From the NCBI GenBank assembly GCA_023228825.1, contig JALOAL010000006.1:1-64000 (forward strand): a stretch of 64,000 nucleotides of DNA, in the 5' to 3' direction. The notes beneath the pieces are model-generated. The model saw only the letters and a program-made list of their open reading frames with translations. It did not search any database and was not told where the DNA came from. The position numbers and the translations under genes were made by a program. This DNA is from Dehalococcoidia bacterium. GTDB taxonomy: Bacteria; Chloroflexota; Dehalococcoidia; UBA2979. Shown here piece by piece: positions 40,325-49,475 of this stretch; the first letter of the stretch is position 1; the number at the start of each line of letters is the position of its first letter.

Positions 40325-42376
40325 CTACTGGCCACCGGTGGGCGGCACGGGCGAGCCGCCGGGGAAGGGCGGCACCGGGTCCGCCGGCGGCGTGAACGCC
40401 TCCACCACCGGGCGGAAGACCGCCTGGTGGTAGGCGTCCCGGCGCATGGGGGCGCTGGTCAGTTGCACCAGCATCAGGGCGCCCTCGTGTTCTGCGATGG
40501 CGAGGTCCACGGCCAGTCCCAGGTCCGTCATCTCGTACAGCCGCCAGGTGAGGACGTCGGTGGTGACCTCGCCCGCTGGTTCGGGCGCCTCGCCGCCGCC
40601 GAGGAGCGCGGCGACCTGCGCCAGCAGTTGCTGTTCCGTGGCCCCGGGGAGGACCTGGTGCGCCAGCGTCACCAGCGGCGACTGCTGGTAGACACCCGGC
40701 AGGACCTCGATCCAGTCGCGGGGGCGGAGGCCGTGCGGGCCGTTGGGGGTGGTGAACGGGACGAGTTCGACCTCGACCGAGGCGGCGGTGAAGTCCGGGG
40801 CGCTCACCTCCTGGACGCAGGCGGCGTCCGGCGCGGCGCGGGGGGCGTCCAGGAACGTGCGCACGAGCGCGGCGCCGCAGTCGTGGGCCCCCACCACGCC
40901 GTGCCCCGTGTACGGGAACTCCACGAAGTGCGCGTTCGGCAGGCGCTCTGCGACCGCTTCACCCCAGTGGGGAGGGGTGATCGGGTCCAGGCTGCCCGTC
41001 ATCACCAGCGTGGGGATGTCGCTCTCGACCGGTTCGTCCTCGACCGCGGGCGGCTCTGCGGAGCGCCAGTCCTCGCAGAGCGCGGGGAGGCCGGCGCCGA
41101 GGGGCTGCGACTGGTCGAAGAAGCCCCGGAGGAGCGGATGCGCGGCGGCGGCCTGCGCGATCGCCTGCTGGTCCGTAAACGGGACCTCCTCGTGGCACTG
41201 CACGGCCAGTTGCATGCCCAGGCTGGTCAGGTCCACCTGCGTCGCGAACGTCCCCTGTAGCAGGCCGATGACGCCGAAGTCGCCTCGGTCCGCGGCGTCG
41301 ATGATCTCCGGGAGGAACTGCACCAGGTCGGTGACGTAGAGACTCTGGAACAGGAAGCCCACCAGCGCGTCGCCACTCAGTTCGATCGCGTGGCGCTGGC
41401 CGGTGGTGGGGTCCGGCACGGGGATCGAGGCGGGTTCGGCGTTCAGGCGCTCCACCAGCCCTGCGAAGGTCTGCTCCAGGTCCGGGAACGCCTGCGCGCA
41501 GGCGCTGTCCTCCGCGCAGGTGGCGAAGAAGGCCTGGAAGGCGCGCGCGACGTTGTGCGGCGCCTCCTGGTACAGGTTGGCGTCCACGGGGTAGGCGGCG
41601 TCCAGCACGGCGGAGCGCACGCCGTCCGGGAAGTCGCGCATCACGGTGAGGGCCACGCGCGAGCCGTAGGAGTTGCCGTAGAGGTTCCACTGGTCGTAGC
41701 CCAGCGCCTCGCGCAGGGCGTCGACGTCGGCGGCGGTGGCGGCGCTGGTGAAGTTCGAGAAGTCCACGCCCTGGCCCTCCAGGCGCTGACGGCAGGCCTC
41801 GATCACCTCGCCCATGTCGGGGCCCTCCTCCGTCACCGTGTCCCCGGTGGCGAGGGCCTCCCGCGCCCAGTCGCTGTACTCGTGGCAGAAGAGCGAGGGC
41901 TCGGAGTAGCCGACGCCACGCTGGTCCAGGATCACCAGGTCGCGCCCGTCCGCGAGCGGTTCGTAGAGCCTGCTCCAGGCCGTGGGCAGCAGTTCCATCG
42001 CGGCCTGCCCGGGGCCGCCGGACAGGTAGACGATGGGATCCTCTGCCCGCCGTTCGGGCGCACGCACCACGGCGAAGCGCAGGGTGACCGTGCCGGATGC
42101 GGGTTCGTCTCGGTGCGCGGGAACGGCCAGGGCGCCGCACTGCAGGTCCACGCCCGGCATGGTGAACGGGCACTGCTCCCACGCCACCTGGCCGGGCCCT
42201 GCCACCGCTTCGCCACTGTTGCCACTGTTGCCACTGTTGGATGTGGCAGCCGGGCCTGCCGAGCCGCCGGCCGCCGTGGGCGATGCGCCCTGGGAGTCTC
42301 CGTCGCACGCGGCCATGAGGAGGGCGGCGAGCAGGGCGGCCGTGGCCAGGAGCAGGCGAGGGCGGAGGTCGCTCAT
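40325..42376 (-). CDS. Lipoprotein alpha/beta hydrolase (tripeptidyl aminopeptidase-like)
   Basis: A 683-residue secreted lipoprotein: signal peptide with lipobox LMAAC (Cys24), a Ser/Gly/Asn-rich linker, then an alpha/beta hydrolase fold. Catalytic residues fit Ser236 (YGNSYGSR), the Asp in MTGSLDPITPP and the His in YTGHGVVG. YLSGGPGQ is the oxyanion strand. This is the layout of the SCO7095/TAP-like peptidases, which remove N-terminal tripeptides or prolines outside the cell. A C-terminal about 150-residue extension is unassigned. A 9-bp repeat (GCCACTGTT) codes the NSG linker. The ribosome site is weak. Confidence 0.85.
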   Translation of the reverse strand: MSDLRPRLLLATAALLAALLMAACDGDSQGASPTAAGGSAGPAATSNSGNSGNSGEAVAGPGQVAWEQCPFTMPGVDLQCGALAVPAHRDEPASGTVTLRFAVVRAPERRAEDPIVYLSGGPGQAAMELLPTAWSRLYEPLADGRDLVILDQRGVGYSEPSLFCHEYSDWAREALATGDTVTEEGPDMGEVIEACRQRLEGQGVDFSNFTSAATAADVDALREALGYDQWNLYGNSYGSRVALTVMRDFPDGVRSAVLDAAYPVDANLYQEAPHNVARAFQAFFATCAEDSACAQAFPDLEQTFAGLVERLNAEPASIPVPDPTTGQRHAIELSGDALVGFLFQSLYVTDLVQFLPEIIDAADRGDFGVIGLLQGTFATQVDLTSLGMQLAVQCHEEVPFTDQQAIAQAAAAHPLLRGFFDQSQPLGAGLPALCEDWRSAEPPAVEDEPVESDIPTLVMTGSLDPITPPHWGEAVAERLPNAHFVEFPYTGHGVVGAHDCGAALVRTFLDAPRAAPDAACVQEVSAPDFTAASVEVELVPFTTPNGPHGLRPRDWIEVLPGVYQQSPLVTLAHQVLPGATEQQLLAQVAALLGGGEAPEPAGEVTTDVLTWRLYEMTDLGLAVDLAIAEHEGALMLVQLTSAPMRRDAYHQAVFRPVVEAFTPPADPVPPFPGGSPVPPTGGQ

Positions 42377-42547
42377 CGGCAATCCCGGATGTGCTCGGTA
42401 GTGTGTTGCGGGGGCGGCGTGCGCTGCGAGCCTACGGGCTGGCCGAGGCGCCGGACGTTGCAGGGCGCGCCTCCACCTGACAGAGCGATAACTGAGCGAT
42501 CACTGGCGGTGGGATACGGCTGAGGCGGACTCGCGGGACGTGACCGG

Positions 42548-43153
42548 TCAGCCGGCCGCCTCGCGGGGGCCCTGGAAGCGGCCGAGGGGCGGCGGCGGTG
42601 GGAGTGCGAGGCTGCGGGGCTGGGTGGGGTTGCGCATGCCGGGCGTCTCGCCCAGGGCGACCACCTCGGCGCGCAGGCCCGCGGCCGTGACCTCCAGCAT
42701 GGCGGCGGCGCCCAGGCGGTACTCGCGGTGGTGGGGCAACGTGGGCGAGCCGGGGTTGAGCACCACCACGCCATCGCGGTGCTCCAGGCGCTCCACGTGG
42801 GTGTCGCCGCCGATGAGGATGTGGACGCGCTCGCCGGCCAGCGCGTCGTCCAGCAGGACGTCCACGGGGCGGTCTTCCGGGCGCAATTCGTGCACCATGC
42901 CGATGCGCCAGCCGTGGACGTCCAGGAACTGGCGCGGGGCCATGCGACGGTCCTCGAACTCGTCGTTGTTGCCTTGAGCGACCAGGACGGGGGCGAACTG
43001 CTCGCACCACTCCAGCACGGAGGGCCGCGTCACGTCGCCGCCGTGCAGGATCAGGTCCGCGCCCGTGAGGAAGGCCGCGAGGTGCGGCCCCAGTCCGTCC
43101 GGATCGCGGATGAGCGAGGGCAGGTGCGTGTCCGAGATCACCGCGATGCGCAT
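42548..43153 (-). CDS. YfcE/MJ0936-type metallophosphoesterase
   Basis: A 201-residue calcineurin-like phosphoesterase. Metal ligands: ISDTHLP (Asp8, His10), HGGDVT, GNNDE, a VHE segment, GGDTHVE and NPGSPTLP, the complete YfcE set. Such enzymes hydrolyse phosphodiesters and act on cyclic nucleotides in some family members, but the natural substrate is not known. The C-terminus has a Pro-rich tail (LALPPPPPL). Start ATG 43153. Confidence 0.9.
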   Translation of the reverse strand: MRIAVISDTHLPSLIRDPDGLGPHLAAFLTGADLILHGGDVTRPSVLEWCEQFAPVLVAQGNNDEFEDRRMAPRQFLDVHGWRIGMVHELRPEDRPVDVLLDDALAGERVHILIGGDTHVERLEHRDGVVVLNPGSPTLPHHREYRLGAAAMLEVTAAGLRAEVVALGETPGMRNPTQPRSLALPPPPPLGRFQGPREAAG

Positions 43154-43311
43154 AGCCCGACGGTACGACGCCCTCGGTGGCCCGGCAACGCCGGGGGCGG
43201 GCGGCGCCCGCGGGACGCCTCGGGCTGAGCGGGCGCCCGGCCGGTGGTGCTAGCATCCCGCGGCCGGAGCACGGGGCGCTGGTGCGTGGCGTGTCGGCGG
43301 ATGGAGGAGTC

Positions 43312-44499
43312 ATGGCACAGGAGCGAGAAGCGGCCATCGTGGGTATCCACGAATGGCCCAAGCGCGTGGATCGCAGCGTCTCCGCACTCCAGATCAAGGC
43401 GCGCTCGATCGCGCGGGCGCTGGACGACGCGGGGCTGTCGTGGGGCGACGTGGACGGCCTGTACGACGCGGGTGAGGGCGCCGGTGGCGGCGGCCTGGGG
43501 CTGGCGGCGTACCTGGGCATCAAGCCTCGGGTGATCGACACCACGTCCGTGGGGGGCACCTCGTACGAGTTCCACGCGGCGCACGCCATGCGCGACATCG
43601 CGGCGGGACGCTGCAACGTGGCCGTGCTCTCGTACGGCTCGAAGGCGGCGACCGAGCGCATCCCGATCGGCACGGGCGGGCCTCGTGCGGCGGGGGGCTC
43701 GTGGCAGGCGAACATGGAGAACCCGTACGGGAGCACGCTGATCGCCAACTACGCCATGGTGGCGCACCGTCACATGCACGAGTACGGCACCACCACGGAG
43801 CAACTGGCGGAGATCTCGGTGGCCACGCGCGCCCATGCCATGCGCAACCCGGACGCCGTGCAGGCCATGAACGACCTGCAGTTCGCGGACGTGCGCGAGA
43901 TCAGCGTGGAAGACGTGCTGGAGTCCCGCATCGTCGCTGACCCGCTGCACCTGCTGGAGTGCTGCATGGTCTCGGACGGCGGTGGGGCGCTGGTGATCGC
44001 CAGCAAGGACGTGGCGCGCGGCACGAAGAAGAAGCCCGTGTGGCTCCTGGGCAGTGGCGAGGCGACGAAGTACCGGGAGAACGGCGGCGACATCACCACG
44101 AGCGCCGCGGCGCAGAGCGGGCCGGAGGCGTTCGCGCAGGCCGGCGTCACCCCGGACGAGATCGACGTCGCCATGATCTACGACTCGTTCACGATCACGG
44201 TGGCGGTGATGCTGGAGGACCTGGGCTTCTGCAAGAAGGGCGAGGCGGGCGAGTACGTGAGCGGCGGGCGCATGCGCTGGGACCACGCGGACGGTCCGGC
44301 GCTCAACACCGACGGCGGCGGGCTGTCCTCGAACCACCCGGGCATGCGTGGCCTCTTCCTGCTGCTGGAGTCCGCCCGCCAGTTGCGAGGTGAGTCCACG
44401 AGCCAGGTGGAGGGCGCGCGGCTGGCGGTGGCGCACGGCAACGGCGGGCTGCTGGGCGGCACGCACTGCGGCGGCACCGTGATCATGGCTGCGGACTAG
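43312..44499 (+). CDS. SCP-x type thiolase/acetyl-CoA acetyltransferase family protein
   Basis: 395 residues of the lipid-transfer/SCP2-thiolase group. Diagnostic features: VGGTSYEFHAAHAM, NPYGSTLIANYAMVAHRHMHEYG, CCMVSDGGGALVIAS, DVAMIYDSFTITVAVMLEDLGFC and a C-terminal AHGNGGLLGGTHCGGTVIM. These proteins work with a DUF35 partner, here the gene 28 bp downstream, in side-chain or aromatic acyl-CoA degradation. Start ATG 43312 with GGAGGAG. Catalytic competence of the degenerate active site is uncertain. Confidence 0.88.
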   Translation: MAQEREAAIVGIHEWPKRVDRSVSALQIKARSIARALDDAGLSWGDVDGLYDAGEGAGGGGLGLAAYLGIKPRVIDTTSVGGTSYEFHAAHAMRDIAAGRCNVAVLSYGSKAATERIPIGTGGPRAAGGSWQANMENPYGSTLIANYAMVAHRHMHEYGTTTEQLAEISVATRAHAMRNPDAVQAMNDLQFADVREISVEDVLESRIVADPLHLLECCMVSDGGGALVIASKDVARGTKKKPVWLLGSGEATKYRENGGDITTSAAAQSGPEAFAQAGVTPDEIDVAMIYDSFTITVAVMLEDLGFCKKGEAGEYVSGGRMRWDHADGPALNTDGGGLSSNHPGMRGLFLLLESARQLRGESTSQVEGARLAVAHGNGGLLGGTHCGGTVIMAAD

Positions 44500-44527
44500 C
44501 CGCCAACCCAGACAGGAGGAGAGCGAG

Positions 44528-44941
44528 ATGGCGAACCGACTACAGCCGGTCTTCCCGGAGCAGGACACGGAACACTTCTGGGAGGGGGCCAAGCAGGGCG
44601 AACTGCGCTACCAGCAGTGCAACGCGTGCGACACGGTGGTCTTCACGCCGCGCGCGCATTGCACCGCGTGCGGCTCGGACGACCTGGCGTGGAAGGTGTC
44701 TGCCGGCGCCGGCGAGGTCTATACGTACTCCGTGGTTCGACAGAACCGCAGCCCGGCGTTCGCCGACCTTGGCGCCTACGCCGTCGCCTACATCGACCTG
44801 GACGAGGGCTTCCGCATGATGTCTGGCATCGTGGGCGTGGGCGATCCGACGCAGGAAGTCCGCATCGGCATGCGGGTGCAGGTGGAGTTCGAGCCGCAGG
44901 AGTCCGGCGAGTACCCCATCCCGGTCTTCCGGCCGGTGTAG
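44528..44941 (+). CDS. DUF35 zinc-ribbon/OB-fold protein, thiolase partner
   Basis: 137 residues. A rubredoxin-like zinc ribbon CNAC..CTAC (about 36-52) is followed by an OB-fold (VYTYSVVRQNRSPAF... YAVAYIDLDEGFRMMSGIV). Such ChsH2-like proteins form complexes with SCP-x thiolases or MaoC hydratases and are thought to bind acyl-CoA. It lies 28 bp after the thiolase with AGGAGGAG before the ATG, so they form an operon. Confidence 0.9.
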   Translation: MANRLQPVFPEQDTEHFWEGAKQGELRYQQCNACDTVVFTPRAHCTACGSDDLAWKVSAGAGEVYTYSVVRQNRSPAFADLGAYAVAYIDLDEGFRMMSGIVGVGDPTQEVRIGMRVQVEFEPQESGEYPIPVFRPV

Positions 44942-45030
44942 GCGGGGGGCGCACCTCCACCACGCTGACGCGGCTCGGTGTGGGCGACCGGCCGAACTCT
45001 GCTCGACGGTGACCGACGGTGGGAGAGGAA

Positions 45031-45105
45031 TGGTGAGCCCGCTCGGATTCGAACCGAGGACCGATGGATTAAAAGTCCACTGCTCTGCCACTGAGCTACG
45101 GGCCC
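45031..45105 (-). tRNA. tRNA-Lys (UUU)
   Basis: A complete cloverleaf on the minus strand. Acceptor GGGCCCG pairs with CGGGCUC; the discriminator is A and CCA is encoded (45031-45033). D arm AGCUCAG, anticodon stem GUGGA/UCCAU with loop CUUUUAA (anticodon UUU) and T loop GGUUCGAAUCC. The D-arm AGCT is one of only two I found in the window. No intron. Confidence 0.97.
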
Positions 45106-45279
45106 TCTCCGCAGTATTTCAGGTTCGTGGAGGGCAGGGAAGCAGTGTGCCTCGGGCTGCCGCTCGCCGGGGGGAGGGGTGTGGGCGATCTGACACGGGA
45201 TCGCAACCTCGGTGTGTGGTGAAGGGGACGGGGCGTGCGGTGGGGCGTCTACCGTGGGCGGGCTCGAAGGAGGTGGTCC

Positions 45280-45495
45280 ATGGCCATCGGAATCAGCCTG
45301 ATCCTGATCGCGGTGGGGGCGATCCTGACGTGGGCGGTCACGGCGACGGTGTCCGGGCTCGACGTCACGGCGGTGGGGGTCATCCTCATGGTAGTGGGGC
45401 TGGTCGGCCTGGTGCTGGCGCTGTTTACGACGGTGTCCTGGCTGCCGGGACGGACGACGGTGATCCGGCATCCCGACGACCCGCGCGAGATCTAG
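45280..45495 (+). CDS. DUF6458-like small membrane protein
   Basis: A 71-residue protein with two transmembrane helices: IGISLILIAVGAILTWAV (about 3-20) and VGVILMVVGLVGLVLAL (about 31-47). A short hydrophilic tail with PGRTTVIRHPDDPREI follows. The opening pattern, with SGLDVTAVGVILM between helices, fits the DUF6458 family frequent in Actinobacteria. Perfect AAGGAGG ribosome site. No function is known. Confidence 0.8.
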   Translation: MAIGISLILIAVGAILTWAVTATVSGLDVTAVGVILMVVGLVGLVLALFTTVSWLPGRTTVIRHPDDPREI

Positions 45496-45550
45496 CGCCC
45501 CCGGGAGTCAGAGGGCACTCCGAGCGCCCTCCGAGCGTGAGGGGGGGCGG

Positions 45551-45931
45551 TCAGCGCTCGACGGGGGCGACGCGGTCACCCACGGCGCGGGCGACGCGAG
45601 CCACCAGGTCGTCCAGGTCGAACGGCTTAACCAGGATGTCGGCGCCCAGTCGGGTGGCGGTGTCCAGGGCCGCCCGCGAGCCGGAGAGCACGAGTAGCGG
45701 CACACGGCGCGCGTCCTCTGGCAGCCGGGCGTGGAAGGTGGGGCCATCCATCACCGGCATCATCAGATCCAGCACGATGAGGTCGGGAAGCGTGGGCCGC
45801 AGGTCTTCGATGACGTCCAGTCCCTCCGCGCCGGTGGCGGCGGTGCAGACTTCATACCCCTCATCCTTCAGCAGGTCGGTCGCGAGGCGCCGGATCGCGG
45901 GGTCGTCCTCGACGACGAGGATTCGTTTCAC
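45551..45931 (-). CDS. Stand-alone receiver-domain response regulator
   Basis: 126 residues, a single receiver domain with the acidic pair Asp9/Asp10, phospho-acceptor Asp55 (VLDLMMPVMDG), switch Ser83 (VLSGS) and Lys102 (VKPF). No output domain, so it probably relays phosphate or acts by protein contact. The GTG start overlaps the kinase stop by 4 bp (45928-45931); the kinase directly upstream is the likely partner. Confidence 0.93.
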   Translation of the reverse strand: MKRILVVEDDPAIRRLATDLLKDEGYEVCTAATGAEGLDVIEDLRPTLPDLIVLDLMMPVMDGPTFHARLPEDARRVPLLVLSGSRAALDTATRLGADILVKPFDLDDLVARVARAVGDRVAPVER

Positions 45932-48081
45932 GCGCGTGAACCTTCCACCCCGCCGGTAGCCGCTCCTGCGGCAACGGTCTCTTGATCGGTGATGGGCAGT
46001 ACGAGCGTGAACGTACTTCCCTGACTCTCTCCCGGACTGCTCGCGGTCAGCGTGCCGCCATGAGCCTCCGCCAGTTGTCGCGAGATATAGAGGCCGAGGC
46101 CCATGCCGGGAATGTTAGCGGACACGGCATTGGTCGCACGTCCAAAGGGGGTGAACAAATCTGTTGCAAAACCCTCTGGCAGCCCGATGCCGTGATCTGT
46201 TACCGAAATCTTTACCGTGGGGCCTCCCGCTGCGGGGTCATGGTCTCGCCTCACGGCCACCTCGATCGGGGTGTCCGGCGGGGAGTACTTGGCTGCGTTC
46301 TCCAGCAGGTTCTGCAGCACCTGCTGCACGCGATCCGCGTCCGCGCCCAGCAGCAGGGGCTCGTCCACGCCCTCCAGGAGCACCTCGCGTTCTTCGAGGG
46401 CGTCGCTGACGGTGGCGGCGCGGACGAGCGCGGCGATGTCCACGGGCGCCCGGCGGAGGGTGAACTGGCCGCCGCGCAGTCTGGAGACGTCCAGCAGGTC
46501 CTCCACCAGGCGGGAGAGGCGGTCGCTCGTGCGCACGATGGTCTCCACGTAGTCAGACTGGGAGTCCGTGCTCAGCCGGCCGCGGGCGGCCAGACGCTGG
46601 ATCAGTTGCGCCGTCCCCTTGATCCCGGCCACGGGGTTGCGTAGTTCATGCGAGGCGATGGAGAGGAACTCGTCCCGGCTGCGCAGGGCCTCCTCCACCT
46701 CTGCGCGCGCCTGCTGCTCGAGCGCCAGCAGGCGTCCGCGCTCCTCCTCCGCCTGGCGGCGCGCGGTGATGTCCACCATCAGGCCGCGGAAGAGGGTGAT
46801 GTGGCCCTGGCCGTCTGTGACGGGGCGGATCATGTCCGCCAGCCAGACAGCCTGGCCGTCCTCGCGGATGGCGCGGTATTCACAGGTGTGGCCGTGGCCC
46901 TGGCGCATCTCCGGCACGCAGCGGTTGAGGACGAACTCCTGGTCCTCTGGATGCATGTGGTCAGACCATCGCGCGGGCTCTGTTAGCCAGTGGTCCAGCG
47001 GATAGCCCAGGATGCCTTCCACTGCCGGGCTCACGAAGGTGAAGCGCAGGTCGTCCGCCTGCGCCTCCCAGACCACGCCGTCCAGGCCGTCCACGAGGTT
47101 GGCGTATTCGCGCTGGGACTCCTCTGCGCTGTGGCTGGCGGCGATGGCGTCCTGTCGTGCGGCCTGGGCTGCGAGGTAGGACCTTGACAGGGCGCCGCCC
47201 AGGAACCAGCCGATGCCCATGACCAGCGCCACGGCGCCCGCGAGCAGGGCGGCACCCTGCCAGAGGAGTTCCCGGGCGGGCGCCAGCGCACGGGCGGCGG
47301 GCTCGCTCACGAAGAGCGTCCAGTCGCTGTCCGGGACGGGCGCGAACGCGATCAAGCGCTCCGTGCCGCTGCGCGTGGCCACCATCGTGTCCATCTCGCC
47401 GGCCTGGGCGGCCACGACCTCCGGGCGGTCGCCCACGTAGGACAACTCCGCCACGCGGAGGGGGTCCGGGTGGACGATCGTCTGCCCGCCGGAGTCCACC
47501 AGGCTCACGCTGATCCCGCGCTCGGCAAGCGTGGCGAGGAGCAAGTTGGAAAGGCCATCCAGGCTGATGGGCGCGAGCAGCACGCCGGGCACGCCGTCCG
47601 CGTCCGTCATCGGCACGGCGAGCACCACGGTGGGCAGGCCGGTGCCGCGTCCGATGACGGCGCTGCTCACGGTGGGGCGTCCGGTGCGGACGACCTCCTG
47701 GAAGTACGCGCGGTCGGCCAGGTTCACGCCCTGCGGGGCGTCCGGGTTGGCGCCGACGATGCGGTTCCCCTCCATGTCGTGGATGCCGAGGCCGATCCAG
47801 AGCGGGCTGGCCTCCACGATGGCGACGAGGCGTGCCTGGTGCTGCTCCGCGGTGGCGAGGTTGATGTCGCCGAGTTCCACGGCGAGCGCGCGGAGCGTGG
47901 CCAGGTTGCCCTCCAGGAACGCGCCGGTGGTGAGGGCGCCCGCACGTGCGAGGGCGAGGCGGTCTTCCGCGATGCGGTCCTCCGCCGCCTGCGAGTCCCG
48001 CCACACAAATCCGAGTGCGAGGACGATCAGCGGCAGCATGGCCGCAGCGAGGATCAGCATCAGGCGAACGCGCTGAGACAC
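45928..48081 (-). CDS. Membrane sensor histidine kinase (Cache-PAS-HisKA-HATPase)
   Basis: 717 residues: transmembrane helix 1 (about 6-25), an extracellular dCache sensor (about 35-260), helix 2 (about 276-295) and a PAS domain (about 325-440). HisKA follows with phospho-His478 (SIASHELRNP), then HATPase_c with the N box LLENAAKYSP, G1 DHGIGLPE and G2 GMGLGLYIS. It should phosphorylate the adjacent receiver. The GTG start at 48081 has AAGAGGGG upstream and begins at the basic residues before helix 1. The ligand is unknown; dCache domains bind small organic acids or amino acids. Confidence 0.92.
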   Translation of the reverse strand: MSQRVRLMLILAAAMLPLIVLALGFVWRDSQAAEDRIAEDRLALARAGALTTGAFLEGNLATLRALAVELGDINLATAEQHQARLVAIVEASPLWIGLGIHDMEGNRIVGANPDAPQGVNLADRAYFQEVVRTGRPTVSSAVIGRGTGLPTVVLAVPMTDADGVPGVLLAPISLDGLSNLLLATLAERGISVSLVDSGGQTIVHPDPLRVAELSYVGDRPEVVAAQAGEMDTMVATRSGTERLIAFAPVPDSDWTLFVSEPAARALAPARELLWQGAALLAGAVALVMGIGWFLGGALSRSYLAAQAARQDAIAASHSAEESQREYANLVDGLDGVVWEAQADDLRFTFVSPAVEGILGYPLDHWLTEPARWSDHMHPEDQEFVLNRCVPEMRQGHGHTCEYRAIREDGQAVWLADMIRPVTDGQGHITLFRGLMVDITARRQAEEERGRLLALEQQARAEVEEALRSRDEFLSIASHELRNPVAGIKGTAQLIQRLAARGRLSTDSQSDYVETIVRTSDRLSRLVEDLLDVSRLRGGQFTLRRAPVDIAALVRAATVSDALEEREVLLEGVDEPLLLGADADRVQQVLQNLLENAAKYSPPDTPIEVAVRRDHDPAAGGPTVKISVTDHGIGLPEGFATDLFTPFGRATNAVSANIPGMGLGLYISRQLAEAHGGTLTASSPGESQGSTFTLVLPITDQETVAAGAATGGVEGSRA

Positions 48082-48242
48082 CGGCCCCTCTTCGCTGCAT
48101 GCAGGGTGAGGGTACCCACGCCGGTCCTGGTCGCCATACGGATCACGCGCTGGCCCCATCCTGCGATGGATCTGTTACGCCCCTGGGGCCGGCGCAACGT
48201 CGACGCACCGGTTTTGATATCAGGCGTTCGAGGACGGGCCGG

Positions 48243-49208
48243 TTACGGGATGAGCAGGACGCGTCCGAACGCCTGCCGGCTTTCGATGTAGCGGTGTGCT
48301 TCCTCCGCCTCCGCCAGCGGAAACCGGCGGTCGATCACGGCGCGCAGCGATCCCGCCGCCATGTCGCGCAGATGGCCGGCGATCATGTCGTACGCGCGGG
48401 ATCCCCTCGCGAGTTCCGCGCCCAGGTAGACGCCGGTGATCGACTGGTTTCCCTGGCCGAGGCCGCCGAGGTCCACCAGGCGCGACTCCCGGGAGGCGTT
48501 GCCCACGGTGATGGCGCGGCCTCGGTAGGCGAGGCAGGCCAGGCTGCCCTGCAGCACATTCCCGCCCACCGGGTCCACCACCAGGTCGCAGCCGCGGCCC
48601 TCGGTCAGGCTCATCACGGAGGAGACCAGGTCGGCGGTGCGGTAGTTCACGCCGTGGTCCAGGCCGTACGCGCGCAGGGCCTCGAGTTTCTCGTCTTGCG
48701 AGGCGGCGCCGATGACGGTGGCGCCGGCGCGCTTCGCCAGTTGCACGGCGGCCACACCCACGCCACCGCCGGCGCCCTGGATGAGGACGGTCTCGCCCGC
48801 CTGCAGGCGGCCGAACTCGAAGAGGCAGTCGTCCGCGGTACCGAAGGGCACGGGCACCGTGGCCGCGTCCTCTGTGGCGAGGCCGTCCGGGATCACCCAG
48901 GACGACGAGACGGGCACGGACCGCAGTTCCGCGTGCGAGCCGAAGGGCGCGGTGGTCACCACGCGCTGGCCCTCCTGCCGGTCGGTCACCTGCTCGCCCA
49001 CCTCCACGATGGTGCCGGCCGCCTGGTAGCCGACCACGTGGGGGGTGGTCGCCAGCACCCCGCCGGCGCGGGAAAGGACGTCGCCGCCCTCGATGCTCAC
49101 GGCCTCCACCCGTACGAGGATGCCGCGCGGGTGACAGGTGGGGTCGGGGAGGTCCTCGTAGCGGAAGACCTCTGGCCCTCCGGTCTCGTAGTAGACGGCT
49201 GCCTTCAT
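48243..49208 (-). CDS. Quinone oxidoreductase-like zinc-free MDR
   Basis: A 321-residue NADPH:quinone reductase-like medium-chain dehydrogenase. Markers: ATTPHVVGYQAAGTIVEVG near 55, the DAATVPVPFGTADD stretch and NADPH-binding GAGGGVGVAAVQLAK. The C-terminal part has RRFPLAEAEEAHRYIES. No catalytic zinc cysteines are present. It stands alone between the kinase and an alpha/beta hydrolase. Physiological substrate unknown. Confidence 0.92.
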   Translation of the reverse strand: MKAAVYYETGGPEVFRYEDLPDPTCHPRGILVRVEAVSIEGGDVLSRAGGVLATTPHVVGYQAAGTIVEVGEQVTDRQEGQRVVTTAPFGSHAELRSVPVSSSWVIPDGLATEDAATVPVPFGTADDCLFEFGRLQAGETVLIQGAGGGVGVAAVQLAKRAGATVIGAASQDEKLEALRAYGLDHGVNYRTADLVSSVMSLTEGRGCDLVVDPVGGNVLQGSLACLAYRGRAITVGNASRESRLVDLGGLGQGNQSITGVYLGAELARGSRAYDMIAGHLRDMAAGSLRAVIDRRFPLAEAEEAHRYIESRQAFGRVLLIP

Positions 49209-49475
49209 GCTGACCCCCTTCGCCCCCGTTGGGGCTGTCGTGCGCTTGCCCGGGCATGCTAGCGCGCGAGAGATCGCAGGGTGATGCGGCCGTCACGGAT
49301 ACGTCGCTGCGAGGGGCGCCCTCCTCGCCTCGGGCGGAGGCGAGGGCCGGACGCGACGGGGGGCGCCTGAGCCTGGACGGCCCGAGGTGCGGGGCTGCGG
49401 CATGCGCTACGGCGACGACCGTCCGAGTTGGTCCGCGCCCGAAGCAGTGCGGGCGGCCTCGGTGTCTGCGGCTCC
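49209..49475. other. Non-coding gap with a hairpin
   Basis: 267 bp with no gene I can support. A CCTCGCCTC (49323-49331), GGGCG loop, GAGGCGAGG (49337-49345) hairpin may terminate the minus-strand alpha/beta hydrolase transcript. Confidence 0.45.
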